Origin: a virus
Reading direction: 5' to 3' (one strand)
IMG/VR virus record: IMGVR_UViG_3300037247_000749
Coordinates: 1-46,398 of that record
Length of the DNA: 46,398 bases
The translations under genes and the position numbers were made by a program. A model generated the notes under the pieces. That model was not told where the DNA came from. It did no database searches and saw only the letters and a program-made list of their open reading frames with translations. Positions 32,170-38,249 of this stretch are shown piece by piece. Each line of letters opens with the position of its first letter. Position 1 is the first letter of the stretch.

Positions 32170-32746
32170 AGTCTTAGTTGCGTGTGAATTTAGCGGTATA
32201 GTCCGAGACGCCTTTGCCGAGCGAGGGCACGATGCCTGGAGTTGCGACCTGTTGCCTACAGAGAGACCGGGCCAGCATATCCAAGGCGACATAGAGTATT
32301 TGCTCGATAAGTTTTGGGATTTAGTAATCGCCCACCCGCCTTGTACTTATTTGTGCAATTCCGGTGTTCGGTGGCTATACGACGAGGACGGCTCAAGGAA
32401 TTTAGATAGATGGCAAAAAATGAATAAAGCGGCCAAGTTTTTCAAAAGGTTACTTAATATGGGCATGGCGGGTAAAATTGCAGTAGAGAATCCTATCCCG
32501 CATAAATACGCTGTTAGCATAATAGGTCGCAAGTATGACCAGATAATTCAGCCTTGGCAATACGGACATGGCGAAACAAAAGCGACTTGTTTATGGCTAA
32601 AGGGTCTGCGAAAATTAGGGACTACAAAACTTGTTGCTGGCCGCGAGGCAAGAATACACAAAATGACACCATCTAAGGACAGGGGTAAGCTGCGCAGTGT
32701 GACCTTGCCAGGCATAGCAAAGGCAATGGCGGAGCAATGGGGATGA
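32156..32746 (+). CDS. Cytosine-C5-methyltransferase-like protein
   Basis: 196 residues from ATG 32156. ALRVLVACEFSGIVRDAFAE (SAM-binding motif I), AWSCDLLPTE, then the motif IV-like WDLVIAHPPCTYLCNSG with Pro-Pro-Cys, and KIAVENPIP (ENP-type motif VI). It is short, with no clear target-recognition domain, like a widespread phage family often labelled DNA cytosine methyltransferase. It could methylate or otherwise act on cytosine. With the N6-adenine enzyme it makes two DNA-modification genes. Confidence 0.75.
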   Translation: MKALRVLVACEFSGIVRDAFAERGHDAWSCDLLPTERPGQHIQGDIEYLLDKFWDLVIAHPPCTYLCNSGVRWLYDEDGSRNLDRWQKMNKAAKFFKRLLNMGMAGKIAVENPIPHKYAVSIIGRKYDQIIQPWQYGHGETKATCLWLKGLRKLGTTKLVAGREARIHKMTPSKDRGKLRSVTLPGIAKAMAEQWG

Positions 32747-32817
32747 AAGCCCTTCTTAAAGCCCTATGGTGTCATAATACAGGTCGCGGCTGTGCTAAGT
32801 ATAGGCGATACGAATGA
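32743..32817 (+). CDS. Possible tiny ORF (24 aa)
   Basis: ATGA overlap with the methyltransferase stop. Encodes MKALLKALWCHNTGRGCAKY and a basic end. The overlap is the only support. A 42-base gap follows before the next gene. Confidence 0.25.
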   Translation: MKALLKALWCHNTGRGCAKYRRYE

Positions 32818-32859
32818 TTGATAACTTGATAAATACGATAATATGAAAGGAAAATTAGG

Positions 32860-33114
32860 ATGAACACAGAAACAGGCAGAATAGTTACAAAAGAGCAGTT
32901 GGTAAAATTACCGAAGATATTTCAGGCGCAATCTGTTTCGATAGAAGAAGCAGCAATGACAGCGAAACAGAAACTGGAAATGCAAGTATCAAAATTTGAT
33001 AATCGCTCAGTTCTGGGAAAATTGCGCATCAAAGGCAAAAACAGTTTAAGAAACAAGCCTTGTCCTTGCGGTTCAGGCAAGAAATTCAAGAAGTGTTGCT
33101 GGCATAGGGCATAA
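32860..33114 (+). CDS. SEC-C motif protein
   Basis: 84 residues. The C-terminal CPCGSGKKFKKCC (residues 68-80) is a complete SEC-C zinc motif, as at the end of SecA. The N-terminal part is helical and unassigned. SEC-C tails bind zinc and contact ribosomes or SecB in host proteins. In a phage with many exported proteins a link to secretion is tempting but unproven. Confidence 0.8.
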   Translation: MNTETGRIVTKEQLVKLPKIFQAQSVSIEEAAMTAKQKLEMQVSKFDNRSVLGKLRIKGKNSLRNKPCPCGSGKKFKKCCWHRA

Positions 33115-33185
33115 CAGTAAAAGAGCTTGAGAGAGGGCAACAGGTATTATTTTAGGCGTGAAGATTAGGCGAAAGGAAAAGCGAA

Positions 33186-33350
33186 ATGAGCAAGATAATG
33201 ACATTTTTAAAGAATTTTAAATCGGTACACCACAGAATAATGATGCGATATTTGAGAAAGCGGGGTTGGGTGGTATTCTATTTAGAACCGAAAGCCCGGA
33301 CTTGTAATGATGGCTGCTGTTGGCTGAAATTATACAACTCAGAAAACTAA
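33186..33350 (+). CDS. Small basic protein with Cys tail (54 aa)
   Basis: ATG behind GAAAGGAAAAGCGA. Basic, His/Arg-rich (NFKSVHHRIMMRYLRKRGW) with a C-terminal CNDGCCWLKLY. It is the last gene of the long plus-strand early unit, facing the minus-strand block across a short hairpin (TTAGCC/GGCTAA, 33356-33381). Confidence 0.45.
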   Translation: MSKIMTFLKNFKSVHHRIMMRYLRKRGWVVFYLEPKARTCNDGCCWLKLYNSEN

Positions 33351-33377
33351 GCTGTTTAGCCAAAAGCACAGATAAGG

Positions 33378-33530
33378 CTAACTAAACACCCGCTTCTCAA
33401 TCTGTTCAATCTTGCGTGCAGTGAATCGCAGCGCTGCCAGAATCTCATAGAAGCAGGGCATGGTTTTTTGTTTGGGTAGTATCTGCCTGAAGAATACGTA
33501 TTTGCCCTTGTAGAAAGCTAAGTCCCTCAT
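33378..33530 (-). CDS. Small minus-strand ORF (50 aa), overlaps another frame
   Basis: ATG at 33530 with AAAGGG upstream. Product MRDLAFYKGKYVFFRQ ... AALRFTARKIEQIEKR, basic and helical at the end. It overlaps the ORF 33445-33606 by 86 bases in a different frame; either one, or a frameshift fusion, may be the true gene. Confidence 0.35.
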   Translation of the reverse strand: MRDLAFYKGKYVFFRQILPKQKTMPCFYEILAALRFTARKIEQIEKRVFS

Positions 33531-33606
33531 GGAATCGCCCTTTCTGCTTAAAGTATACAATATAATCGGCGATCCAGGGCTGGGGCTTTAATGTTTTTTC
33601 AGTCAT
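33445..33606 (-). CDS. Small minus-strand ORF (53 aa), overlaps another frame
   Basis: Starts ATG at 33606 (MTEKTLKPQPWIADYIVYFK ... FHEGLSFLQGQIRILQAD) and stops after a six-A run. The protein looks coding-like up to that run, and the coding-like end of ORF 33378-33530 begins there in the other frame. No clear ribosome site. Confidence 0.35.
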   Translation of the reverse strand: MTEKTLKPQPWIADYIVYFKQKGRFHEGLSFLQGQIRILQADTTQTKNHALLL

Positions 33607-33624
33607 CGACACATTTGCGACAAC

Positions 33625-33999
33625 TTAATCTGCCTCGGCGCGGGCGATGGCTTTTGCCATTGACTCTGCCCAATCAGAAGCACCGGGCTGGTTTCGTACA
33701 GCACACCAAGCATCACCACCATCGCAAGCTGTAGACATAAACTTGTTTATCCACTTGCACGCTTCCAACAAATCAGGCTGAGACTTGGCTTTTGCCTCGA
33801 GCGCATCGTGTTCATTCCAGCACTCGACGAGGCGAGAGGCGTTGGCTTCTTGTTGGTCTAATGTTGACTGATAAGCTGTACCTACCTCATTCATTCTGGC
33901 AAGAATTCCATGTTTTCCGTCGTTTCGGGCTATATCGTGCTTGTTGGTAATATGTATAAATATGCCGTGGTTGTGTAGTATTCCTTGTTCGTGTTTCAT
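33625..33999 (-). CDS. Hypothetical protein of a common phage type (124 aa)
   Basis: Minus-strand gene with AGGGAGTATATACA before the ATG. Contains RLVECWNEHDALEAKAKSQP and LLEACKWINKFMS, the recurrent 'N.a.lleAcka' pattern of small phage regulators or accessory proteins of unknown role. A related 'ANAQLMAAAPEM' protein lies at 36779. Confidence 0.6.
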   Translation of the reverse strand: MKHEQGILHNHGIFIHITNKHDIARNDGKHGILARMNEVGTAYQSTLDQQEANASRLVECWNEHDALEAKAKSQPDLLEACKWINKFMSTACDGGDAWCAVRNQPGASDWAESMAKAIARAEAD

Positions 34000-34023
34000 T
34001 GTATATACTCCCTAAGTAAAGGG

Positions 34024-34215
34024 TTAGTGTTCCGTTGCTTCATTAAGGTAGCCTATAGCAGTTTCTATGCTTTCAATGGCTTCTTCTAAGATTACACCCT
34101 GCGGAGTTTCTTTTATGCTGTCTGGCATAGCATCATAGGCGGTTTCTTCATCGTCCTTGATAATACCCAAGTCGGCGATGAGATTGTTTAGCAGAGTTCT
34201 TCTTTTTGCATTCAT
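34024..34215 (-). CDS. Small acidic hypothetical protein (63 aa)
   Basis: Start set at 34215 (MNAKRRTLLNNL) because GGAAAGGAAATAGG precedes it; an upstream in-frame start lacks this. Acidic helical product (IIKDDEETAYDAM; EEAIESIETAIGYL). No family recognised. Confidence 0.55.
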   Translation of the reverse strand: MNAKRRTLLNNLIADLGIIKDDEETAYDAMPDSIKETPQGVILEEAIESIETAIGYLNEATEH

Positions 34216-34230
34216 AATCCTATTTCCTTT

Positions 34231-34256
34231 CCATAAAGTTAGTAAGCCAGCGCCGG
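34231..34256 (-). repeat. Intercistronic element, copy 1
   Basis: On the minus strand reads CCGGCGCTGGCTTACTAACTTTATGG. Related copies lie at 34541-34564 and 35121-35141, each just upstream of a minus-strand gene. Confidence 0.6.
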
Positions 34257-34526
34257 TTAATTCAACCAACTATGTGTAGCACCAAACCACGTCTTTTTAT
34301 TGCTGACAGTAAACGTCGCCAAAACTGCTTCCCTTTTCGTTTTGGGAATATTCATGTGGATACGAGGGTCTCCTGTGGATGGACCCCAAATAAGGTTTTT
34401 TTTGCCGATTCCAAGCGCAAATAGTTTATCCGCTCGATCTCTGGATGATTCTTCGGTTAAATAGCCAAGGTCTATAATCATTACATCGGCCCCCGTTTCT
34501 ACATCTAACCAGTTCGGTTTACTCAT
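34257..34526 (-). CDS. Hypothetical protein (89 aa)
   Basis: Strong ribosome site GAGAGGTGAAGT. Alpha/beta composition with VMIIDLGYLTEESSRDRADK and NLIWGPSTGDPRIHMNIP. It is preceded by a copy of the intercistronic element. Unknown function. Confidence 0.6.
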   Translation of the reverse strand: MSKPNWLDVETGADVMIIDLGYLTEESSRDRADKLFALGIGKKNLIWGPSTGDPRIHMNIPKTKREAVLATFTVSNKKTWFGATHSWLN

Positions 34527-34540
34527 ACTTCACCTCTCTT

Positions 34541-34564
34541 TCATAAAAGTTAGCCAGCGCCCGG
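34541..34564 (-). repeat. Intercistronic element, copy 2
   Basis: On the minus strand the core GCGCTGGCTAACTTTTATGA is shared with the other copies. Here it also closes a hairpin with AGCCAG at the clamp-like gene's stop. Confidence 0.6.
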
Positions 34565-34580
34565 CAAGGGCTGTGACTGG

Positions 34581-35105
34581 CTAAGATGTTTCGTAATGAA
34601 TTATCGGCGGGGTAATTGGCATAATGACTGCTCTTTTACCTGTTTTGCTAACAAGCAATATCGGGCGGTCAGGTTCACCATAATAGACTTTCCAATCATT
34701 GCCGACTGCGGCTTCATGTATAAACTTTGGATTGTGCATCATTAGTTTAGCTGCTAATCCGTAAATAATCTTCATAGCGATAGTAATTTCACCGTAAGCG
34801 TCGTTAGCTTCAAAATAACTTTTGCGTTCCGGGATGATGTCCTGGTACTTTGGAAAGTGGCCGTCTTCAATCTTGAGCAAAACTACGCGGGACTGGTTGC
34901 AGACAACTACTTCATACATACCGGGCTCAAAATCATGCTGAATATCGGCAATATGAAGCCTTTTGCCATCGGTAGCAACAAAACGGCCTTTTTCAACCAA
35001 AATATTCTGGATTGCATATCGGCTGTTGTCTTTGGAGACTGCGCGGGCAACAAACCGGACACAATCTAACATCCGACGATTTACTTTTGGAATTTCGATT
35101 TTCAT
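34581..35105 (-). CDS. Short DnaN-like sliding-clamp protein
   Basis: 174 residues resembling DNA polymerase III beta clamps in order: VRFVARAVSKDNSRYAIQNI; FVATDGKRLHIADI (TDGKRL at 45-50, as in DnaN 'ATDGHRLA'); DGHFPKYQDIIP (81-92, as in DnaN 'GRFPDYRRVLP'); ITIAMKIIYGLAAKLM; and VIMPI near the end (160-164, as in 'YVVMPM'). A normal clamp is about 366 residues, so this is less than half. It looks like a middle domain joined to the last part of domain III. It may form a higher-order ring or interfere with the host clamp. Start overlaps the upstream stop (ATGA); good ribosome site. Confidence 0.6.
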   Translation of the reverse strand: MKIEIPKVNRRMLDCVRFVARAVSKDNSRYAIQNILVEKGRFVATDGKRLHIADIQHDFEPGMYEVVVCNQSRVVLLKIEDGHFPKYQDIIPERKSYFEANDAYGEITIAMKIIYGLAAKLMMHNPKFIHEAAVGNDWKVYYGEPDRPILLVSKTGKRAVIMPITPPIIHYETS

Positions 35106-35218
35106 TTTTCACCTCTGCTTTCATAAGTAAGCTGGACCGGGAGTTGAAACGCAGAAAAGGCTCGCGCCTGAATTGCCTCCCGGCCAGCTTTAGTAAGTTT
35201 ATTTGTTCTGCGTTTCAT
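35102..35218 (-). CDS. Small basic minus-strand protein (38 aa)
   Basis: First gene of the minus-strand block, coupled by ATGA overlap to the clamp-like gene. Basic and helical (RRTNKLTKAGREAIQARAF). A weak minus-strand promoter (TTGCAA 35248-35253, TAAGAT 35226-35231) lies so close that the transcript could be nearly leaderless. Confidence 0.4.
   Translation of the reverse strand: MKRRTNKLTKAGREAIQARAFSAFQLPVQLTYESRGEK
35121..35141 (-). repeat. Intercistronic element, copy 3 (divergent)
   Basis: On the minus strand CCCGGTCCAGCTTACTTATGA, followed by AAGCAGAGGTGAA, matching the copy 2 arrangement (AAGAGAGGTGAA). It overlaps the end of the 38-residue gene. Confidence 0.5.
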
Positions 35219-35340
35219 AATTTATATCTTAACATATTTATCGGCGATTGCAAGAAAAATCTTGAATAAATTTTTAACTCGTTACCACGCAAGGACTTAC
35301 AAGCGATAAATCTTTGGGGTGGATGATTCTTGACCTGAGA

Positions 35341-35388
35341 TGCTACTATTGCTACGCTGAAAGTGGCATTGCTACTTTTGAGGTAGCA
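35341..35388 (+). promoter_or_regulatory. Cluster of four TGCTAC boxes (operator candidate)
   Basis: TGCTAC occurs at 35341-35346, 35350-35355 and 35370-35375, and in reverse (GTAGCA) at 35383-35388. The last two form a hairpin-like palindrome. The cluster ends 29 bases before the -35 box of the plus-strand promoter, in the gap between divergent transcription units, so it may bind a regulator. Confidence 0.5.
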
Positions 35389-35417
35389 GGAAAAATAAAA
35401 AATATTTGAAAAAACAT

Positions 35418-35446
35418 TTGACAAAGCTGTGCGTAGAGGTTATATT
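35418..35446 (+). promoter_or_regulatory. Strong sigma70-type promoter
   Basis: Perfect TTGACA (35418-35423), 17-base spacer, TATATT (35441-35446). Likely start near 35453. It drives a short leader with a terminator hairpin and then the exported-protein island. The rest of the 35219-35541 gap is AT-rich. Confidence 0.8.
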
Positions 35447-35491
35447 AAACGAACATCCTCGGTAGAAAGAAAAGGACATTGCCTATCGAGC

Positions 35492-35522
35492 CTCCGGCCT
35501 CTTTGGATGTCGGAGTTTTTTT
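35492..35522 (+). terminator. Leader terminator / attenuator
   Basis: CTCCGGC (35492-35498) pairs with GTCGGAG (35509-35515), one G-T wobble, 10-base loop, then seven Ts (35516-35522). It lies about 40 bases after the predicted transcription start and 20 before the next ATG, so it could give a 70-nt RNA or control read-through. Confidence 0.65.
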
Positions 35523-35541
35523 GAGGTTCAAGGAGTGTAAC

Positions 35542-36078
35542 ATGAACAAAGCAGGCGGCATAATAACAATCATCTTCTTAACCATTGCATGTATTTTCAT
35601 GGGATTAACTCATTTTATCGAGGCTGATACAGCGAGGATAGAAAACGAAATCGAATCAGTTATCACTGAAACGGAGCTTATATTAGATGAACCATCGGTT
35701 ACTTATGCTACAACTTTCCCGTTCGAGATTGATGCAAGCACCCCGAATCTTGAGCTTGAGATAGACACAGACAGCGGGATTGACCCGAATGCGTTTTGCG
35801 TAATTACAGATGCTGGCGATTTTGTGTTTGATGATGTTTTTCAGCCAATGGTGCTTGAGTTATCAACAGAAGATAATGCGGTTTTAATAAATATACCAGA
35901 CGCTGACGAATTGTATAAATATGTATCCGGTGGAATCGAACTGACAGGGAGGGCTCAAATAATTATAAGAATTGGTGACGCTGATTATACGCTTATTTTT
36001 CCAATAAACCCACCAGAGGCAGTAGAAATCAACGCTGATATTTACGATAACTCTAATATATACGGCGATTTACCATGA
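35542..36078 (+). CDS. Membrane-anchored or secreted acidic protein (178 aa)
   Basis: ATG chosen at 35542 for its AAGGAG ribosome site. N-terminal hydrophobic segment (GIITIIFLTIACIFMGLTHF) acts as signal or anchor. The rest is very acidic and beta-rich (FPFEIDASTPNLELEIDTDS ... IIIRIGDADYTLIF), resembling an extracellular or periplasmic domain. It is the first gene behind the strong promoter and overlaps the Tat-signal gene by 4 bases (ATGA). Confidence 0.6.
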   Translation: MNKAGGIITIIFLTIACIFMGLTHFIEADTARIENEIESVITETELILDEPSVTYATTFPFEIDASTPNLELEIDTDSGIDPNAFCVITDAGDFVFDDVFQPMVLELSTEDNAVLINIPDADELYKYVSGGIELTGRAQIIIRIGDADYTLIFPINPPEAVEINADIYDNSNIYGDLP

Positions 36079-36347
36079 ACAGGCGAACATTCGGAAAGAT
36101 AGTTGCAGGGCTGTTTGCTATGCCTTTGGGGTTTTTGGGGAAAGCTGAGGCGGCAGTTAAAATCAAGCCATATAGACATAAATGGCGCCGATGGGGAAAG
36201 ATAGAAACACCTATAGTGCCTTTAGTAGAGGGCGTAGCGCCCTATAACCCTTACCAACCATCAAGAGGGATTGCTTGGCGGCGAAGCGGTTATCGAGCGA
36301 TTATTCTTAATGATGATTTTGGGCACATTTTAACGGTTGAATCATAA
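36075..36347 (+). CDS. Tat-signal protein with a major-capsid-like segment
   Basis: 90 residues. Residues 1-26 form a twin-arginine signal: NRRTFGK, a moderately hydrophobic core and an AEA-type cleavage region (residues 24-26). The mature part has KWRRWG (36-41) and PLVEG (49-53) with the same 13-residue spacing as KWRRWG (53-58) and PLIEG (66-70) of this phage's capsid protein. An ungapped 44-residue alignment gives 16 identities, continuing to I..R...Y.A.I. DNA is diverged, so it is not a recent duplicate. It could be an exported capsid mimic, a decoy or a repurposed fragment. Nothing comparable is known to me. Confidence 0.75.
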   Translation: MNRRTFGKIVAGLFAMPLGFLGKAEAAVKIKPYRHKWRRWGKIETPIVPLVEGVAPYNPYQPSRGIAWRRSGYRAIILNDDFGHILTVES

Positions 36348-36529
36348 TGGAACAGTGGTTAAAGATATTGGACAGACTGGCTCACAAACGGGCCGGTGTA
36401 ATAATCGCAGCGATCGCAGCAATAGCGTTTGCAGACCTGCCAGCAGGCAAGGATATTGTCATTATGGCAGGAGCGGCGATTTATACTCTATGCCAGACAA
36501 TATCAGACGGGGGCAAAGATGGGGAATAA
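36347..36529 (+). CDS. Small two-helix membrane protein, holin candidate (60 aa)
   Basis: The ATG overlaps the previous TAA (TAATGG). Two short hydrophobic helices (AGVIIAAIAAIAFADLP and DIVIMAGAAIYTLC) are separated by a tight turn with charged ends, the layout of small holins. It shares the operon with the two exported proteins. No endolysin is nearby. Confidence 0.45.
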   Translation: MEQWLKILDRLAHKRAGVIIAAIAAIAFADLPAGKDIVIMAGAAIYTLCQTISDGGKDGE

Positions 36530-36700
36530 TCAGCTTTCAGTCTGTTTCTTAATCCAGGCCTCTATTACAGCCTTGTCAAAGCGTATAGCCTTACCGACTC
36601 TAACAGAACCGGGAATTTCGCCTGTGTTCTTTAATAAATATACCTGATTAACAGATAAACGGAGTAAATCCGCGACTTCTTTGACGGTCATAAGTTCCAT
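36530..36700 (-). CDS. Excisionase/AlpA-like helix-turn-helix protein
   Basis: 56 residues, too short for many gene finders. MTVKEVADLLRLSVNQVYLL is a MerR/excisionase-type helix-turn-helix (HTH_17), followed by the wing GEIPGSVRVGKAIRFDKAVI and EAWI. AGGAG lies 6 bases upstream of the ATG. Such proteins direct excision or regulate transcription. With no integrase in the genome, a regulator is more likely. It ends tail-to-tail with the membrane gene. Confidence 0.85.
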   Translation of the reverse strand: MELMTVKEVADLLRLSVNQVYLLKNTGEIPGSVRVGKAIRFDKAVIEAWIKKQTES

Positions 36701-36778
36701 GACAGGACTCCTAAAAAAGGTCTTTTACAAGTTAATAATCTTAATCTCACAAGTCCGGCGACCTGGAGCGAGTGGGGG

Positions 36779-37063
36779 CTAAGGCGCAGCTTGTACGATA
36801 GCCATGTCAATTAGTCGGATAGCATTTTCGTGGATTTTAGTGCTACAGCCTGCTAATTCACCACGGCAGTAACGCAATACATCAAACATTTCGGGTGCAG
36901 CGGCCATGAGTTGAGCGTTAGCTTCCCATTCTTTTAGTCCGCATTCTAAGGGCGGCTTTAAAAGAGAGCTAAAGAGAGATAATTGCATCTCTCCTGCTAG
37001 GGTTACAATAGCGGTCAAGTTTGGTTCTGTTCGCACGCGCCATAGTCCTTTTGTATGGGCCAT
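36779..37063 (-). CDS. Common phage hypothetical protein (94 aa)
   Basis: Minus-strand ORF opening AHTKGLWRVRTEPN and containing EANAQLMAAAPEMFDVLRYC, the signature of a very common but uncharacterised phage protein family. Ribosome site GGAGAAC. Convergent with nothing nearby; it follows the excisionase-like gene in the same strand block. Confidence 0.7.
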   Translation of the reverse strand: MAHTKGLWRVRTEPNLTAIVTLAGEMQLSLFSSLLKPPLECGLKEWEANAQLMAAAPEMFDVLRYCRGELAGCSTKIHENAIRLIDMAIVQAAP

Positions 37064-37105
37064 AATAAGTTCTCCAAATAAGGTTATCAGTTACCATTCA
37101 TAAAA

Positions 37106-37267
37106 CTAATCAATAACAGTATAATCAGGGTTGAGGGTCTGGAGTTTAGCTTTTACATCTTCAATCGTGCGGCTAAGTGGCGAAAATGGAGTAGGGAGCA
37201 AAAGCCCATCATCTGAGAAGTAAGCCATCCATCGCTTGCCTTGCTGAATTACTTTAATCGTTTTCAT
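37106..37267 (-). CDS. Small hypothetical protein (53 aa)
   Basis: Start at 37267 is supported by AAGGAT; an upstream in-frame start would run through the promoter. Product MKTIKVIQQGKRWMAYFSDD then a helical C-terminus. First gene of its minus-strand block, behind a predicted promoter. Confidence 0.55.
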   Translation of the reverse strand: MKTIKVIQQGKRWMAYFSDDGLLLPTPFSPLSRTIEDVKAKLQTLNPDYTVID

Positions 37268-37307
37268 GCTTTTATCCTTCAATAAGTTAGTGTTATCATC
37301 GACATAA

Positions 37308-37335
37308 AGTATAACAGAACATAAGCGAAAAGCAA
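37308..37335 (-). promoter_or_regulatory. Predicted promoter for the minus-strand block
   Basis: On the minus strand TTGCTT (37330-37335), 16-base spacer, TATACT (37308-37313). Fits the position before the gene at 37267 and the divergent layout with the packaging genes. Confidence 0.45.
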
Positions 37336-37423
37336 GCACAAAATGAGAATAAATGAAAATAGTTGATAAATCAGGCTTAAGGATGCAATAAGGGCCACTG
37401 TGAGACATAAGATTATTATATAA

Positions 37424-37732
37424 ATGAAACAGGAAAAAACAAAGTCAGGAAAGTTCTACGAAAAAGAGGGGCTTTGGGTAATGGTAAATAGAATACCAGA
37501 TGGATATTTCGCAGTCGGTAACAAATTAATGACTACGTGCGGGTCATGCGGCAAGTTCGTAAAGGTAAGCGGGTTTTTCGCTGGCTGGCACGTATGTTTC
37601 CCAGATAACATGGAGCCTTGGGGCCAGACTATAATGAATTACAGACAGGGTCTTGGCGGCAAATATCCCACGTGGTTGACTGATAGAGAGGTTCACGGCG
37701 GGCGGGGTAAGAAAAAAGAGGGGATTGTTTAA
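37424..37732 (+). CDS. Small zinc-motif protein before the terminase (102 aa)
   Basis: First gene of the packaging block. Contains CGSCGKFVKV and a downstream His/Cys (GWHVC), a possible zinc knuckle, then a basic tail (HGGRGKKKEG). Its stop overlaps the small-terminase ATG (TTTAATG). Role unknown. Confidence 0.55.
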   Translation: MKQEKTKSGKFYEKEGLWVMVNRIPDGYFAVGNKLMTTCGSCGKFVKVSGFFAGWHVCFPDNMEPWGQTIMNYRQGLGGKYPTWLTDREVHGGRGKKKEGIV

Positions 37733-38151
37733 TGCCAACAAAGACTAAAAACAGAACAGTAAAACAGCAAGCATGGATTGAAGCTATGTTGACGGGATGC
37801 AACCCGACAGAAGCTGCTGTATTGGCTGTTTACGCGCCCGGGACAGAAAGTCAAAGAGGATATGAGAACGTTAGAAATAGTGAGCTAATGTTAGAGATAG
37901 ATAGTCGCAAGGCTCAGCTTGCCTCACAGACGGACTATACGGTCGCTAAAGCTCAAAAAGAGTATGAAGAGGCCAGACTGTTAGCCATGAGGATAGGACA
38001 GCCAGCGGCGGCGTCAACGGCTGTAACGGGCAAGGCTCGGCTGTTTGGGATGGACAAGGACGCCGGTGGCGGCGAAAAGACGGTTATAATCATTAGCCCG
38101 AAGGCGCCGAAACAGGTTAAAAGTGCGGTTATTGAGCAGGAGGACGGATAA
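37732..38151 (+). CDS. terS: Small terminase subunit-like protein
   Basis: 139 residues. The N-terminal helix-turn-helix-like region (RTVKQQAWIEAMLTGCNPTE-AAV) resembles the DNA-binding head of small terminases ('tpkq..Fi.el..G.n.teAa..AGY'), though here 'VYAPGTESQR' replaces the usual AGY motif. The middle helix (KAQKEYEEARLLAMRIGQPA-AA) and GKARLFGMDKD match the oligomerisation part. The position six genes before TerL, in the same operon, agrees. Such rings select phage DNA for packaging. Confidence 0.75.
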   Translation: MPTKTKNRTVKQQAWIEAMLTGCNPTEAAVLAVYAPGTESQRGYENVRNSELMLEIDSRKAQLASQTDYTVAKAQKEYEEARLLAMRIGQPAAASTAVTGKARLFGMDKDAGGGEKTVIIISPKAPKQVKSAVIEQEDG

Positions 38152-38249
38152 TGGGTGTGTTCTTCGGTTGTATTTTGTTTGTGTGGTTATCGGCGTTTGT
38201 GCTCGAAATAGGGCGTATTTGTGATTGGTTATTAGCGGAGGACGTATAA
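38151..38249 (+). CDS. Tiny membrane protein (32 aa)
   Basis: ATG overlaps the upstream TAA, and its TAA overlaps the next ATG. A single hydrophobic helix (VFFGCILFVWLSAFVLEI) with an acidic end. Coupled arrangement supports translation; function unknown. Confidence 0.45.
   Translation: MGVFFGCILFVWLSAFVLEIGRICDWLLAEDV

Noticed and set aside
33445-33530. A AAA AAC as a -1 frameshift site in the minus-strand ORF pair
   Set aside because: The heptamer is in phase, but a -1 shift leads to a third frame; the coding-like continuation needs +1.
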